DNA from: Terriglobia bacterium
Lineage (GTDB): Bacteria > Acidobacteriota > Terriglobia > JAJPHL01
Length of the DNA: 64,000 nt
Assembly (NCBI GenBank): GCA_021325275.1
Contig: JAJPHL010000032.1
Coordinates: forward strand, 62,001 to 126,000
Direction: 5' to 3'
Numbering within the stretch: the first letter of the stretch is position 1; each line of letters starts with the position of its first letter. Of the stretch, positions 56,608 through 64,000 are shown piece by piece. The position numbers were made by a program, and so were the translations under genes. The notes beneath the pieces are model-generated. The model did not search any database. It was not told the DNA's origin and worked only from the letters and a program-made list of their open reading frames with translations.

Positions 56608-56635
56608 TCGCTCTCTCGCCCCGTAGAAGAATATA

Positions 56636-57730
56636 TTATTCGTGAAAATCGCGCGCTTCTACTGAAATAATTGACGGTAAATTCGACGCCAAACGCGACC
56701 ACGTGTCGCCGCCGTTCACACTGGCGTACAACTCGCCCGCCGTCGTGCCGAAGTAGACACCCGCGCGCTCGCAACCGTCGGTGGCCGATCCGTGACGGAG
56801 CACTTGCGTGTAGACGCCCGATTGCGGCAATCCGCGCTTGAGCAATTCCCATTTCTTCCCGCCGTTGCGCGAGCGATACACGCCCAGACGCCCGCCGCAC
56901 ATGTAGCGTTCCGCCGGGCTGATCTCGGGAAACACGTAGATCGTTTCCTTCTCGTTGGGATCCACGGCGATCGCGAATCCGAAACGCGACGGCAGTCCTT
57001 TGCAGCAATCGGTCCAATTCTCTCCGTTGTCGGTGGTTCGATACACGCCGCAATGATTCTGCTGGAAAATCCAGCCCGCGCGTCCGCCCGGGTGCATGGA
57101 GTGCACGCATTGCCCGACTTCGGGGAATTTGTCCGGTTGAAAATCCGCGATCACGCCCTTGTTGTACGGCTTCCAAGTGGCGCCGTCGTCGTCGGAGCGG
57201 AAAAATCCCGCCACGGAAATGCCTACGCTCACGCGCTTCGCGTCGAAAGGGTCGGGAATAATGTGATGCACCATCATCCCTCCTCCGCCGGGATTCCACT
57301 TACTGCGCGACGGATGATCGGTGAGCGAACGCACTTCGCTCCAGTTTTTTCCTCCGTCGTCGGAGCGGAACAGCGCACCGGGATCCACGCCGCACCACAA
57401 CGTTTGCGGCCGCGACGCGCGGTCCGGCTGAATCCGCCAGATGCGATTCAAGTTCAGTCCGCGCTCTTTGTCGAACGCGATTCCGGCAGACGACTTCTCC
57501 CACGTTTTTCCGCCGTCCGCGGAGACTTGCACGTCGTTGCCCCACCAACTGGTGTTGATCGCCGCCCACAATCGGCCGTCGCGCGGGTCGCGATCGAGAT
57601 GATTCACTTCCCAGCCCGTGTGCAAGGGTCCCGTCACCTTCCACGCTTTGCGCTTGGGATCGGACGAGAAAATGAACGCACCCTTGCGAGTGCCGACATA
57701 GAGTTGAACCTTCGATTGCCCCTTTTTCAT
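56636..57730 (-). CDS. BNR/Asp-box repeat beta-propeller protein (sortilin-like)
   Basis: The 364-residue protein contains six Asp-box repeats of the S-x-D-x-G-x-x-W type: SADGGKTWEKS, SDDGGKNWSEV, SDDDGATWKPY, TTDNGENWTDC, SRNGGKKWELL and SVNGGDTWSRL. This matches a full propeller of the exo-sialidase/Vps10 fold. No signal peptide is seen; the start is MKKGQSKVQLYVGTRKGAF. These proteins are often annotated as glycosyl hydrolase-like, but sialidase catalytic residues cannot be placed here. The function is unknown; a binding role is as likely as catalysis. Confidence 0.85.
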   Translation of the reverse strand: MKKGQSKVQLYVGTRKGAFIFSSDPKRKAWKVTGPLHTGWEVNHLDRDPRDGRLWAAINTSWWGNDVQVSADGGKTWEKSSAGIAFDKERGLNLNRIWRIQPDRASRPQTLWCGVDPGALFRSDDGGKNWSEVRSLTDHPSRSKWNPGGGGMMVHHIIPDPFDAKRVSVGISVAGFFRSDDDGATWKPYNKGVIADFQPDKFPEVGQCVHSMHPGGRAGWIFQQNHCGVYRTTDNGENWTDCCKGLPSRFGFAIAVDPNEKETIYVFPEISPAERYMCGGRLGVYRSRNGGKKWELLKRGLPQSGVYTQVLRHGSATDGCERAGVYFGTTAGELYASVNGGDTWSRLASNLPSIISVEARDFHE

Positions 57731-57739
57731 GCCGCTATT

Positions 57740-60550
57740 TTATCGCACTGCGAGCATGACGACGTTGGAGGCCACGCCGTTCGCACTAATCTGCAAAGGC
57801 ACGTCGCCGGACGGAAGCCCCGAGGGCACCGCGAGGTTGAATTGATACAAGCCCACGAAATTCGGCGCGAGTCCCGAAAATTGAATCCTCGCGGGAATGT
57901 TTCCAATCAACGCTTGCAGCAAACTCCCACTGATGGTCGCGGGAGGGCTCGACGGCGCGATTTGTCCCGTGCCCACCGCGGGCGACGTCGCGCCAAATCC
58001 GGTGGCGAATACCTGAATCACGCCGCCCGCCGCCGCGGGATTCGATGGGCTCACCGTATTGTTCTGCGCGTCGAGAATTGCGCCGCGAGTCACACCGTTC
58101 AATGTGTAGAAAAAAAGCCCCGGCTGCACGGGCGTCAGTAAAACTGCTTGCGGCGAACTGACTTTTCCATTTTCGATCACTACCATCGACGCCGAACGCT
58201 GCCCCGCGAGTTCCTGCGGCATCTCGACGTTCAATTGTCCCGGCCCGGCGTAGAAAAACGGCGCGTTAACGGCGCCTAATTGTACGGTCGCGCCGCCGAG
58301 CGAAGTCGGCAGCGGCAGCGATGCGCCCGTTCCGTCTGCCGCGAGATTCACACCGAAGACGCTGACGATACTTCCCGCCGCGACCGGCGCCGCCGGTGCG
58401 AAACTCGCGCCATTTACAGGCGCGCTCACCGCAGGACTATTCGGCGCGATGCTCCCGATCGTCCCGTTCAGCGGCACGGTCACAGGCGTCAGCGGCGGAT
58501 CGGTGACGTTGATCGTGATCGCGGCGGCCTGCGCTGCCGATGGCGTCCACGAAGCGCTGTAGTATCCGTTGTTCAAACTAACGAGTGTGGTCGGGGCACC
58601 GGGAGTTGTGGCGATCGCCACCGCGGAAAGAATTGGATTACCGCAATTGTCGCTAACGTAAACGAGTAAACTTACCGGCCAGCCGACAGGGCTGAAAAAT
58701 GAATTCGCTACGCCCGTACTGATGGCGTTCAGCGCGGTCGGCGAGCACGTCGTCGCCGGCGCGCGTGCGCGTGTCGATTGCGCGGAGATGGCCGACGATG
58801 CCGCGACCAGAAGCAACACGTTCACCGTTCGCTGCGTCACCGTGCCGTCGCCTAGGCCGAAGCTGACGATGATCGTTCCCGGGTACGATCCCGGCGCGAG
58901 TCCCGCGGGATTCGCGGTAACTGTTACGTTTGCGCCAGCGCTTGTCACCGCGCCGCTCGTGGGCGTCGCAGAAAGCCACGGTGCGCCCGCATTGAAAGTC
59001 GTAAGTTGATACGTGAGTGATCCCCCGCCGGCATTGCGCAGAGTCAGGCTTTGGCTCCCCGCTGCTGTGAACACGAGCCCGCCCGGAGTGATGTCGGTTT
59101 GCGGCACCGAAGTCGGTCCCTGCACGCGCAGTCGCACGGTCGCGAGTTGTGGAGAGTTCGATGCGCTCGAGGACGAGACCGACACCACGCCGTAGTAATC
59201 GCCCGCCGCGAGTCCCGTGGGATTCACGATCACGCCGACAGGCGTCGCCGTCGAAGGATCGAGGCCGGTCGATCCAGACGCGGCGCTCACGCTCAACCAA
59301 CTGCCGCCGCTCGGAATGTTCGCCTTCGCGGTCCAGTTGAACGATCCTAGGCCGAGGCCGAGCACGGAAAGATTCTGCTGCAACGCCGTGGTGCTTCCTT
59401 GCACTGCGGTGAAGACGAAATCGTTTTGACTCAACAGCAGAGCCGTTACGATGCGTGGCACGCCGGTCGGCGCGAATTCTGGGATGGAGTTCGTTGCGCC
59501 GAACCTAAAAGAAAAAGCCACGGGCGACAAGTTCAGCGTCACGGTAGGTGCCACCGCCGACGCACCGGTCGAGGTCAGCAGAAGGGGAATCGCGATGGCC
59601 GACGGCGTTGATCCGTTGGGCGCAGCCGATGTCACTTCGTACGTGATCGTCGCACTCCCAGCGGAAAAAGTCACGGGCGACGTGACACCGGCCGCCGCGC
59701 CTGCGAGTGGCGAACCGTTTTGCACGAGCGTCAACGTGAGATTCGGTGTTTGCAGCAACTGATAGACGTTTGCGCTCGTGCCCGCGGTCACATTCCCAAG
59801 CACGACGTCGAGGCGCGTGCCGTTGGTGACTTCCGATCCCGAGAGCGCGGTTTCTTGTGCCATCGTGGTGAACGCGCCGGAAAACCCTTCCGCCGCAACG
59901 AGATTGATTTGTCCTGTTCCCGTAGCGGCGACCGGAAGTTCGCGCCGCTCCGCGTGTGCTTCGCTGCCGCTGGCCGAACCACCACCCACGAGCGCCGGCG
60001 ACACCGTGCCCGCCGGCAAGACGGTCGCCCCGGAAATCGCCACGTTCGTCGAGGCCGACTGCACGGCGAAATAGATTTGCCCGCCCGGGCCCAGTTGATT
60101 CGCATTCACGCGCACGCCTTTTACTGCAAGCGTCCCAAACGTCAGCGAGGAATTCGCCGCCATCTGCAACGTAATCGACAACGCATTGCCCGCCTCGGTC
60201 CACGAGACCGATGTGTTTCCCGACGGAAAAGTGAAATTGGAGAGAATCACTTGAACGTCCGTGCTGGGCACCGCTCCGTTGCGATTCACCAGCGCCGACG
60301 ACGAAGATCCCGCCGCATTCGCGACGTTGCTGTTCAAAAAAACTTGCAGCACGGCCGACGCGCTTTGTGATCCGGTGGAGAGCGTGGCAGTGGCCGAGGT
60401 TGATTGCAGCGTGAGTGTGCCGGCCGCTTCGGTAAGTCCTTCGGCGCGCATGATGCGCGGCGTCGCGGACGCGGTGAGCGATACGGTTGATGTAAATTGC
60501 GCGTGCGCTGCCGCCACGACCAACACCAGCGTTGCGATTCTTGCCGTCAC
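57740..60550 (-). CDS. Secreted Ig-like/BACON-type protein with TIGR03437 domain
   Basis: The 936-residue protein starts at GTG (no strong ribosome site). The signal peptide is RIATLVLVVAAAHAQF. Residues about 20-340 are cohesin-like sandwich repeats (LTLQSTSATATLSTGS, VQVILSNFTFPSGNTSVSW, read in parts). Residues about 400-580 hold two BACON-type units (GGSWLSVSAASGSTGLDP and GAPWLSATPTSGAVTSAG). An Ig-like domain and the TIGR03437 domain follow, ending SNVVMLAVR, a divergent version of the usual VTIAVQ. It is extracellular, with adhesion or matrix binding likely. No catalytic motif is visible. Confidence 0.85.
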   Translation of the reverse strand: MTARIATLVLVVAAAHAQFTSTVSLTASATPRIMRAEGLTEAAGTLTLQSTSATATLSTGSQSASAVLQVFLNSNVANAAGSSSSALVNRNGAVPSTDVQVILSNFTFPSGNTSVSWTEAGNALSITLQMAANSSLTFGTLAVKGVRVNANQLGPGGQIYFAVQSASTNVAISGATVLPAGTVSPALVGGGSASGSEAHAERRELPVAATGTGQINLVAAEGFSGAFTTMAQETALSGSEVTNGTRLDVVLGNVTAGTSANVYQLLQTPNLTLTLVQNGSPLAGAAAGVTSPVTFSAGSATITYEVTSAAPNGSTPSAIAIPLLLTSTGASAVAPTVTLNLSPVAFSFRFGATNSIPEFAPTGVPRIVTALLLSQNDFVFTAVQGSTTALQQNLSVLGLGLGSFNWTAKANIPSGGSWLSVSAASGSTGLDPSTATPVGVIVNPTGLAAGDYYGVVSVSSSSASNSPQLATVRLRVQGPTSVPQTDITPGGLVFTAAGSQSLTLRNAGGGSLTYQLTTFNAGAPWLSATPTSGAVTSAGANVTVTANPAGLAPGSYPGTIIVSFGLGDGTVTQRTVNVLLLVAASSAISAQSTRARAPATTCSPTALNAISTGVANSFFSPVGWPVSLLVYVSDNCGNPILSAVAIATTPGAPTTLVSLNNGYYSASWTPSAAQAAAITINVTDPPLTPVTVPLNGTIGSIAPNSPAVSAPVNGASFAPAAPVAAGSIVSVFGVNLAADGTGASLPLPTSLGGATVQLGAVNAPFFYAGPGQLNVEMPQELAGQRSASMVVIENGKVSSPQAVLLTPVQPGLFFYTLNGVTRGAILDAQNNTVSPSNPAAAGGVIQVFATGFGATSPAVGTGQIAPSSPPATISGSLLQALIGNIPARIQFSGLAPNFVGLYQFNLAVPSGLPSGDVPLQISANGVASNVVMLAVR

Positions 60551-60587
60551 CGCGTCAGCATAGCATGCTCCAACAGTGGCGCATCCG

Positions 60588-61313
60588 CTAGTTCGCCGTA
60601 GGCCGCTCGATGTGATCGATCACCAGCACTTCCACCGGCGCTTTCTGCGTTTCCAAACGAAATCCAAGTTGCTCGCGCAGCGCCGTGACCAGCGACGGTG
60701 CGGCGGAGTCAGCCGTAGCGGCGCTGTCGGTGTCGGGCGACCACTCGAGCGTGAAATCGTAGCGGCCATCCAGGCCCGTCTTGTCGATCACGATTTTTCC
60801 CAGGCGATTCCCTACGTATCCGGCGAGCGATTGCATGCTTTGTGCCGCGGCCGTGGCGCGTGTCACCGGTTTTCCGCCGCTCGTGTTCATGTGCACGTCG
60901 CCATCGGGCGGCGACGCCTTCACTTTCGCGCCGCCTTTCGCCGGGACCAGCGCCAGGACGTTCAGCTCGCGTGTCTCGCGATGGAATTTCAGTTGAAAAC
61001 GCTCAAGGAGCAATTCGCGGACCAGCGCGCTCCGTTCGCCCTCGGCGACCTTGCCTTCGATTTTGGCCTGAATGTCGTAGCGATCCGTGTTGACCCAATC
61101 GGGCCCACCGGAAATCTGCGCATCTTGCGCTTGAAACGCGATGCGCAGGAGCAGCCGCACCGGTTCGTTGGAAATGCGCATCAGGTCGTCGTCGAAGCCC
61201 ACGCGCGTGCCCGCGCTCGCCGGCTGCGAACTGAGCCGGATCACCGCGACGTCGAATTGTTTCGCGCCCTGCAGAGCCCACAAGATCGCCAGCGCTAAGG
61301 TTGGAATCGTCAT
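60588..61313 (-). CDS. TIGR03435 family protein
   Basis: The 241-residue protein matches the Solibacter-expanded TIGR03435 family: KQFDVAVIRLSSQP at the mature N-terminus, MRISNEPVRLLLRIAFQ, DAQISGGPDWVNTDRYDIQAK, LLLERFQLKFHRETRELNVLALV and DKTGLDGRYDFTLEWSPD. A short hydrophobic start (TIPTLALAILWALQGAKQ) suggests export. The family has no known function and often occurs with M56/BlaR-like peptidases, which are absent here. It ends just downstream of the TIGR03437 gene start. Confidence 0.92.
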   Translation of the reverse strand: MTIPTLALAILWALQGAKQFDVAVIRLSSQPASAGTRVGFDDDLMRISNEPVRLLLRIAFQAQDAQISGGPDWVNTDRYDIQAKIEGKVAEGERSALVRELLLERFQLKFHRETRELNVLALVPAKGGAKVKASPPDGDVHMNTSGGKPVTRATAAAQSMQSLAGYVGNRLGKIVIDKTGLDGRYDFTLEWSPDTDSAATADSAAPSLVTALREQLGFRLETQKAPVEVLVIDHIERPTAN

Positions 61314-61448
61314 GCACTCAAGATACGGCGGGCGACGCCCGGTGTTAGCAGAGAATTTTGCGGACGCAGCCGATGGCCCGTCGGCGATTTCCGGATAAAC
61401 GCCGCTAATATCGGCCGCGAGTGAGCGTCTAACCTCTGGAGGGCTGGC

Positions 61449-63848
61449 GTGGGTCTACTTCTCAAAGGCGCAAGGCATGGTATGCGATTGCTTGGGAAAT
61501 CTCCGGGCTTCGCGCTGATCGCGATTTCCGCGTTGGCCATTGGTGTCGGTGCAAACGTTACCGTTTTTGGATTCGCGGCTTCCCTCCTCCTAAGCGACAT
61601 TCCGGGGACGCATGAGCCCGACCGGCTGATTCGCGGATACAGTGACGGCCTCAACCCAGTTTCGCTCCTGCCTTACGACGACTATCGCCAGTATCGCGAT
61701 CGCAACCGAACACTGGAGAGTCTCGCCCTGTTTCATTGGGGCGGATTGCATCCTGTAGCGGTCGACGGACCGCCCATCGCGATCCACGCAATGCCGGTCA
61801 GCGGGAATTACTTCCGCACGCTCGGCGTCCAGGCGGCCATCGGCCGTCCGATCACGGAGGAAGACGATCAACCCGGCGCCCCGCCTGTAGTGCTCCTGAG
61901 CGATGCGTGCTGGCGTACGCATTTCGCGAGCAATCCGCGGATCCTGGGAAAATCCATCGTAGTGGATCGCGTTCCACGGACCATTATTGGTGTGCTGCCA
62001 TCCGAATTTCACGGAGCGACCGGCGCCCCGTTGATCCCCCAACTGTATTTACCTTGGACCGGCCGCGATGGACGCCCTTCCGGGTCGGGCCAGTTGATCG
62101 GCCGCCTGCTCCCGGGAGTGTCGCGCGGCCAAGCTCAAGCGGACTTGTCGAGAATCGCCGGCCAGTTGACCGACGAACACGGCGACAAGAATCGCGTTTC
62201 CATTTATGTTTTCCCGGCCAAGATGCTAGCGCCGATGATGATTCGCAATACCTGGCTGATCGCCGCGTTACTGCTGACCGTTGTAGCGGTGGCGCTTTTG
62301 ATCGCCTGCGACAACGTGGCGATCCTGCTGCTGGCGCGAGCGGTGGCGCGACGCCGCGAGATCGCCGTGCGCTTGGCATTGGGCGCGTCGCGCGGGCAAC
62401 TCGCGGGGCAGTTGCTTGCGGAAAGTTTGCCGCTGGCGCTCCTCGGCGGCGTAGGCGCCACAGCAGTCGCGTTCGGCACGGCGCGATGGCTAATGCAGGT
62501 GTCTCTGCCGGTTCCCATGCCGATTGGCTTGGTCTTCGACGTCGACTGGCATGTCCTGGCGTTCACGGCCGCCATTTCGTTGGCAACCACGCTGGCCTTC
62601 GGGCTCGCGCCCGCGCTCTATGGTTTGAGAACAGACGTGGTGTCGTCGCTCAAAGCCGGCGCCTTGTCGCCGGACCGTTCCGCGCTGCGTTTCGGCCTGG
62701 TTGCGACTCAAGTGGCGTTGTGCGCGAGCATGCTGATGGTCTCAAGCGTGTTCGCACGAACCCTGGCCGCTCCGGCGGTGATGGATCACGGCTTCGCGAG
62801 CGATCACGTCTTGATGTGTACGCTCGTTCTGCCGGCGGACTCCTACGGTCGCGAAAAAGGGACGGCCTTCTACAGCCGGTTGCTGGACCGCGTGACGAAT
62901 CTCGCGGGCGTTTCCGGAGCGAGTCTCGCGGACAGCGTTCCGCTGACCGGCAATGTGGCGCTGGCTTCGGTCGAAATGTTCACGGAACACGGCGATCGCG
63001 TGGACGGCCATTCTGCCGGAGTCTACACGAATCGCATTTCACCGTCCTACTTTCACACATTGAGCATTCCCTTCGTCGATGGCCGCGACTTCACGGTGCG
63101 CGACGACGGACAGGCGCCGGCCGTGGGAATCGTCAATGAAACGCTGGCTCGCCAGCTTTGGCCCTTGGAAAACCCGATCGGCAAACGATTGCGCCCTGCC
63201 AACGGAAGCTGGGTGGAAGTTGTGGGACTGGTGCGCGATAGCAAATACTTTGGACCGGAAGATAGCGCCAAAGCGTTTCTCTATCGACCCGTCGCTCAGG
63301 AGTATTTGCCCAGCGCGACGCTGTTGATCAAAACGGCCTCCAAGCCGACACTCCAGGCGGGACCGGTGCGCACGCTCGTCGCCGAAATGGATCCGGACTT
63401 GGCGGCGTACAACCTAAACACTCTCGACGATCGAATCGGCCTCACACTTTTTCCGAATCGCGTCGCCGCGCTGACGGCGGGAATCCTAGGTTTGCTGGCG
63501 CTGGTATTGGGCGCGGTGGGAACGTACGGCGTGATGTCCCTGCTGGTGCAGGAGCGTCGCGTGGAAGTTGGCCTTCGCCTGGCGCTCGGCGCGACACCGG
63601 CGCAAGTCAGGGGCATGATCACTTATCAGGGGATGAAATGGACCGCCATTGGCCTCGGCGCGGGCATTGTCGCCGGCCAAGGGCTGACGCGCTTGATGCG
63701 CGGCTTGCTATACGGCGTCTCACCGTCGGATCCCGTGGCGACGGCGAGCGTCGTCGCGTTGTTAGTGATCAGCGCATACGCGGCGTGCTACTTTCCGTCC
63801 CGCCAAGCCAGCCGCTTGCAGCCGCTCGACGCGTTGCGCAATGAATAA
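61449..63848 (+). CDS. ADOP-family orphan ABC permease
   Basis: An acidobacterial duplicated orphan permease of 799 residues (TIGR03434 type). GTG start with GGAGGG five bases upstream. Two MacB-like halves are visible: N-terminal GFALIAISALAIGVGANVTVFG helix, a periplasmic core (residues about 60-270), and an FtsX block with LLIACDNVAILLLARAVARRREIAVRLALGASRGQL (read in parts). A second core and a second FtsX block follow, with LLVQERRVEVGLRLALGATPAQV and ending PLDALRNE. No ATPase lies beside it, which is the family rule. It probably works in export or signalling; mechanism and substrate are unknown. Confidence 0.94.
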   Translation: MGLLLKGARHGMRLLGKSPGFALIAISALAIGVGANVTVFGFAASLLLSDIPGTHEPDRLIRGYSDGLNPVSLLPYDDYRQYRDRNRTLESLALFHWGGLHPVAVDGPPIAIHAMPVSGNYFRTLGVQAAIGRPITEEDDQPGAPPVVLLSDACWRTHFASNPRILGKSIVVDRVPRTIIGVLPSEFHGATGAPLIPQLYLPWTGRDGRPSGSGQLIGRLLPGVSRGQAQADLSRIAGQLTDEHGDKNRVSIYVFPAKMLAPMMIRNTWLIAALLLTVVAVALLIACDNVAILLLARAVARRREIAVRLALGASRGQLAGQLLAESLPLALLGGVGATAVAFGTARWLMQVSLPVPMPIGLVFDVDWHVLAFTAAISLATTLAFGLAPALYGLRTDVVSSLKAGALSPDRSALRFGLVATQVALCASMLMVSSVFARTLAAPAVMDHGFASDHVLMCTLVLPADSYGREKGTAFYSRLLDRVTNLAGVSGASLADSVPLTGNVALASVEMFTEHGDRVDGHSAGVYTNRISPSYFHTLSIPFVDGRDFTVRDDGQAPAVGIVNETLARQLWPLENPIGKRLRPANGSWVEVVGLVRDSKYFGPEDSAKAFLYRPVAQEYLPSATLLIKTASKPTLQAGPVRTLVAEMDPDLAAYNLNTLDDRIGLTLFPNRVAALTAGILGLLALVLGAVGTYGVMSLLVQERRVEVGLRLALGATPAQVRGMITYQGMKWTAIGLGAGIVAGQGLTRLMRGLLYGVSPSDPVATASVVALLVISAYAACYFPSRQASRLQPLDALRNE

Positions 63849-63873
63849 TCCTCGCCGCCACCGTCCCGAACCC

Positions 63874-64000
63874 TCATTCCTTCGCCATCCAGTTCCACAG
63901 AAGCTTTCCCGCTTCCGCCGCGCCGACTTTTCCGTGGATCACGATGTGATTCCCTTGTGCCGCCACTTGTGTGTCGATGCCGCGCGCGAGTTTCAGCACG
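63874..64000 (-). CDS. Unrecognised protein, C-terminal 41 codons (5' end beyond the window)
   Basis: An open minus-strand frame runs from the window edge to TGA at 63874: VLKLARGIDTQVAAQGNHIV, then IHGKVGAAEAGKLLWNWMAKE. Codon use is as in the neighbours. It is too short to assign. It converges with the ADOP gene, 25 bp away. Confidence 0.6.
   Translation of the reverse strand, partial: VLKLARGIDTQVAAQGNHIVIHGKVGAAEAGKLLWNWMAKE

Overview
The window looks like chromosome of an Acidobacteriota member close to Candidatus Solibacter/Bryobacter. Three protein families nearly diagnostic of that lineage are all present: five secreted proteins ending in the TIGR03437 domain, one TIGR03435 protein, and one ADOP (acidobacterial duplicated orphan permease). 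Genes are dense, GC-rich and typical of a Gram-negative soil heterotroph. No phage, rRNA or CRISPR array is visible.

Layout. 1-6242: end of a secreted TIGR03437/BNR protein, then dprA-topA and a Uma2-family protein. 6244-14488: pyruvate:ferredoxin oxidoreductase, M20 peptidase, YbaK-type deacylase, CocE/NonD hydrolase, DUF2911 protein. 14540-18723: mlaE-mlaF-mlaD (MlaD carries an OmpA-like tail), then pyrE-truA. 19003-27417: TolC-type channel and two large secreted TIGR03437 proteins (cysteine-peptidase-like plus beta-propeller; subtilase). 27419-30051: an AT-richer two-gene operon of unknown function. 30104-31667: diguanylate cyclase and PilZ protein. 31966-34671: secreted Ntn-hydrolase-like protein.

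34760-39350 is the most striking region. Two pieces of one IS4-family transposase, 18-bp terminal inverted repeats and a 9-10 bp target duplication enclose a 1263-codon secreted SBBP/TIGR03437 gene. Removing the element rebuilds an intact REP-like palindrome. This is a mobile insertion cassette (or a decayed composite transposon) whose cargo is a giant lineage-specific surface protein.

39400-52962 is an exosortase/exopolysaccharide locus. Leftward run histidine kinase, sigma-54 response regulator, exosortase, EpsI and a nucleotide-sugar dehydrogenase. Rightward run a receiver-less sigma-54 activator, Wza-type export protein, outer-membrane barrel, polyprenyl glycosylphosphotransferase and a GH78-like hydrolase. 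The shared intergenic region holds a well-spaced sigma-54 promoter candidate. No PEP-CTERM substrate is present.

52966-64000: Tat-exported aldo/keto reductase, tRNA-Leu(CAG) framed by a 20-bp perfect inverted repeat, an ABC-2 exporter, a small zinc-ribbon protein, a BNR-repeat protein, a fifth TIGR03437 protein, TIGR03435, ADOP, and the 3' end of an unrecognised gene.

All family names come from reading motifs by eye; no database search was run.
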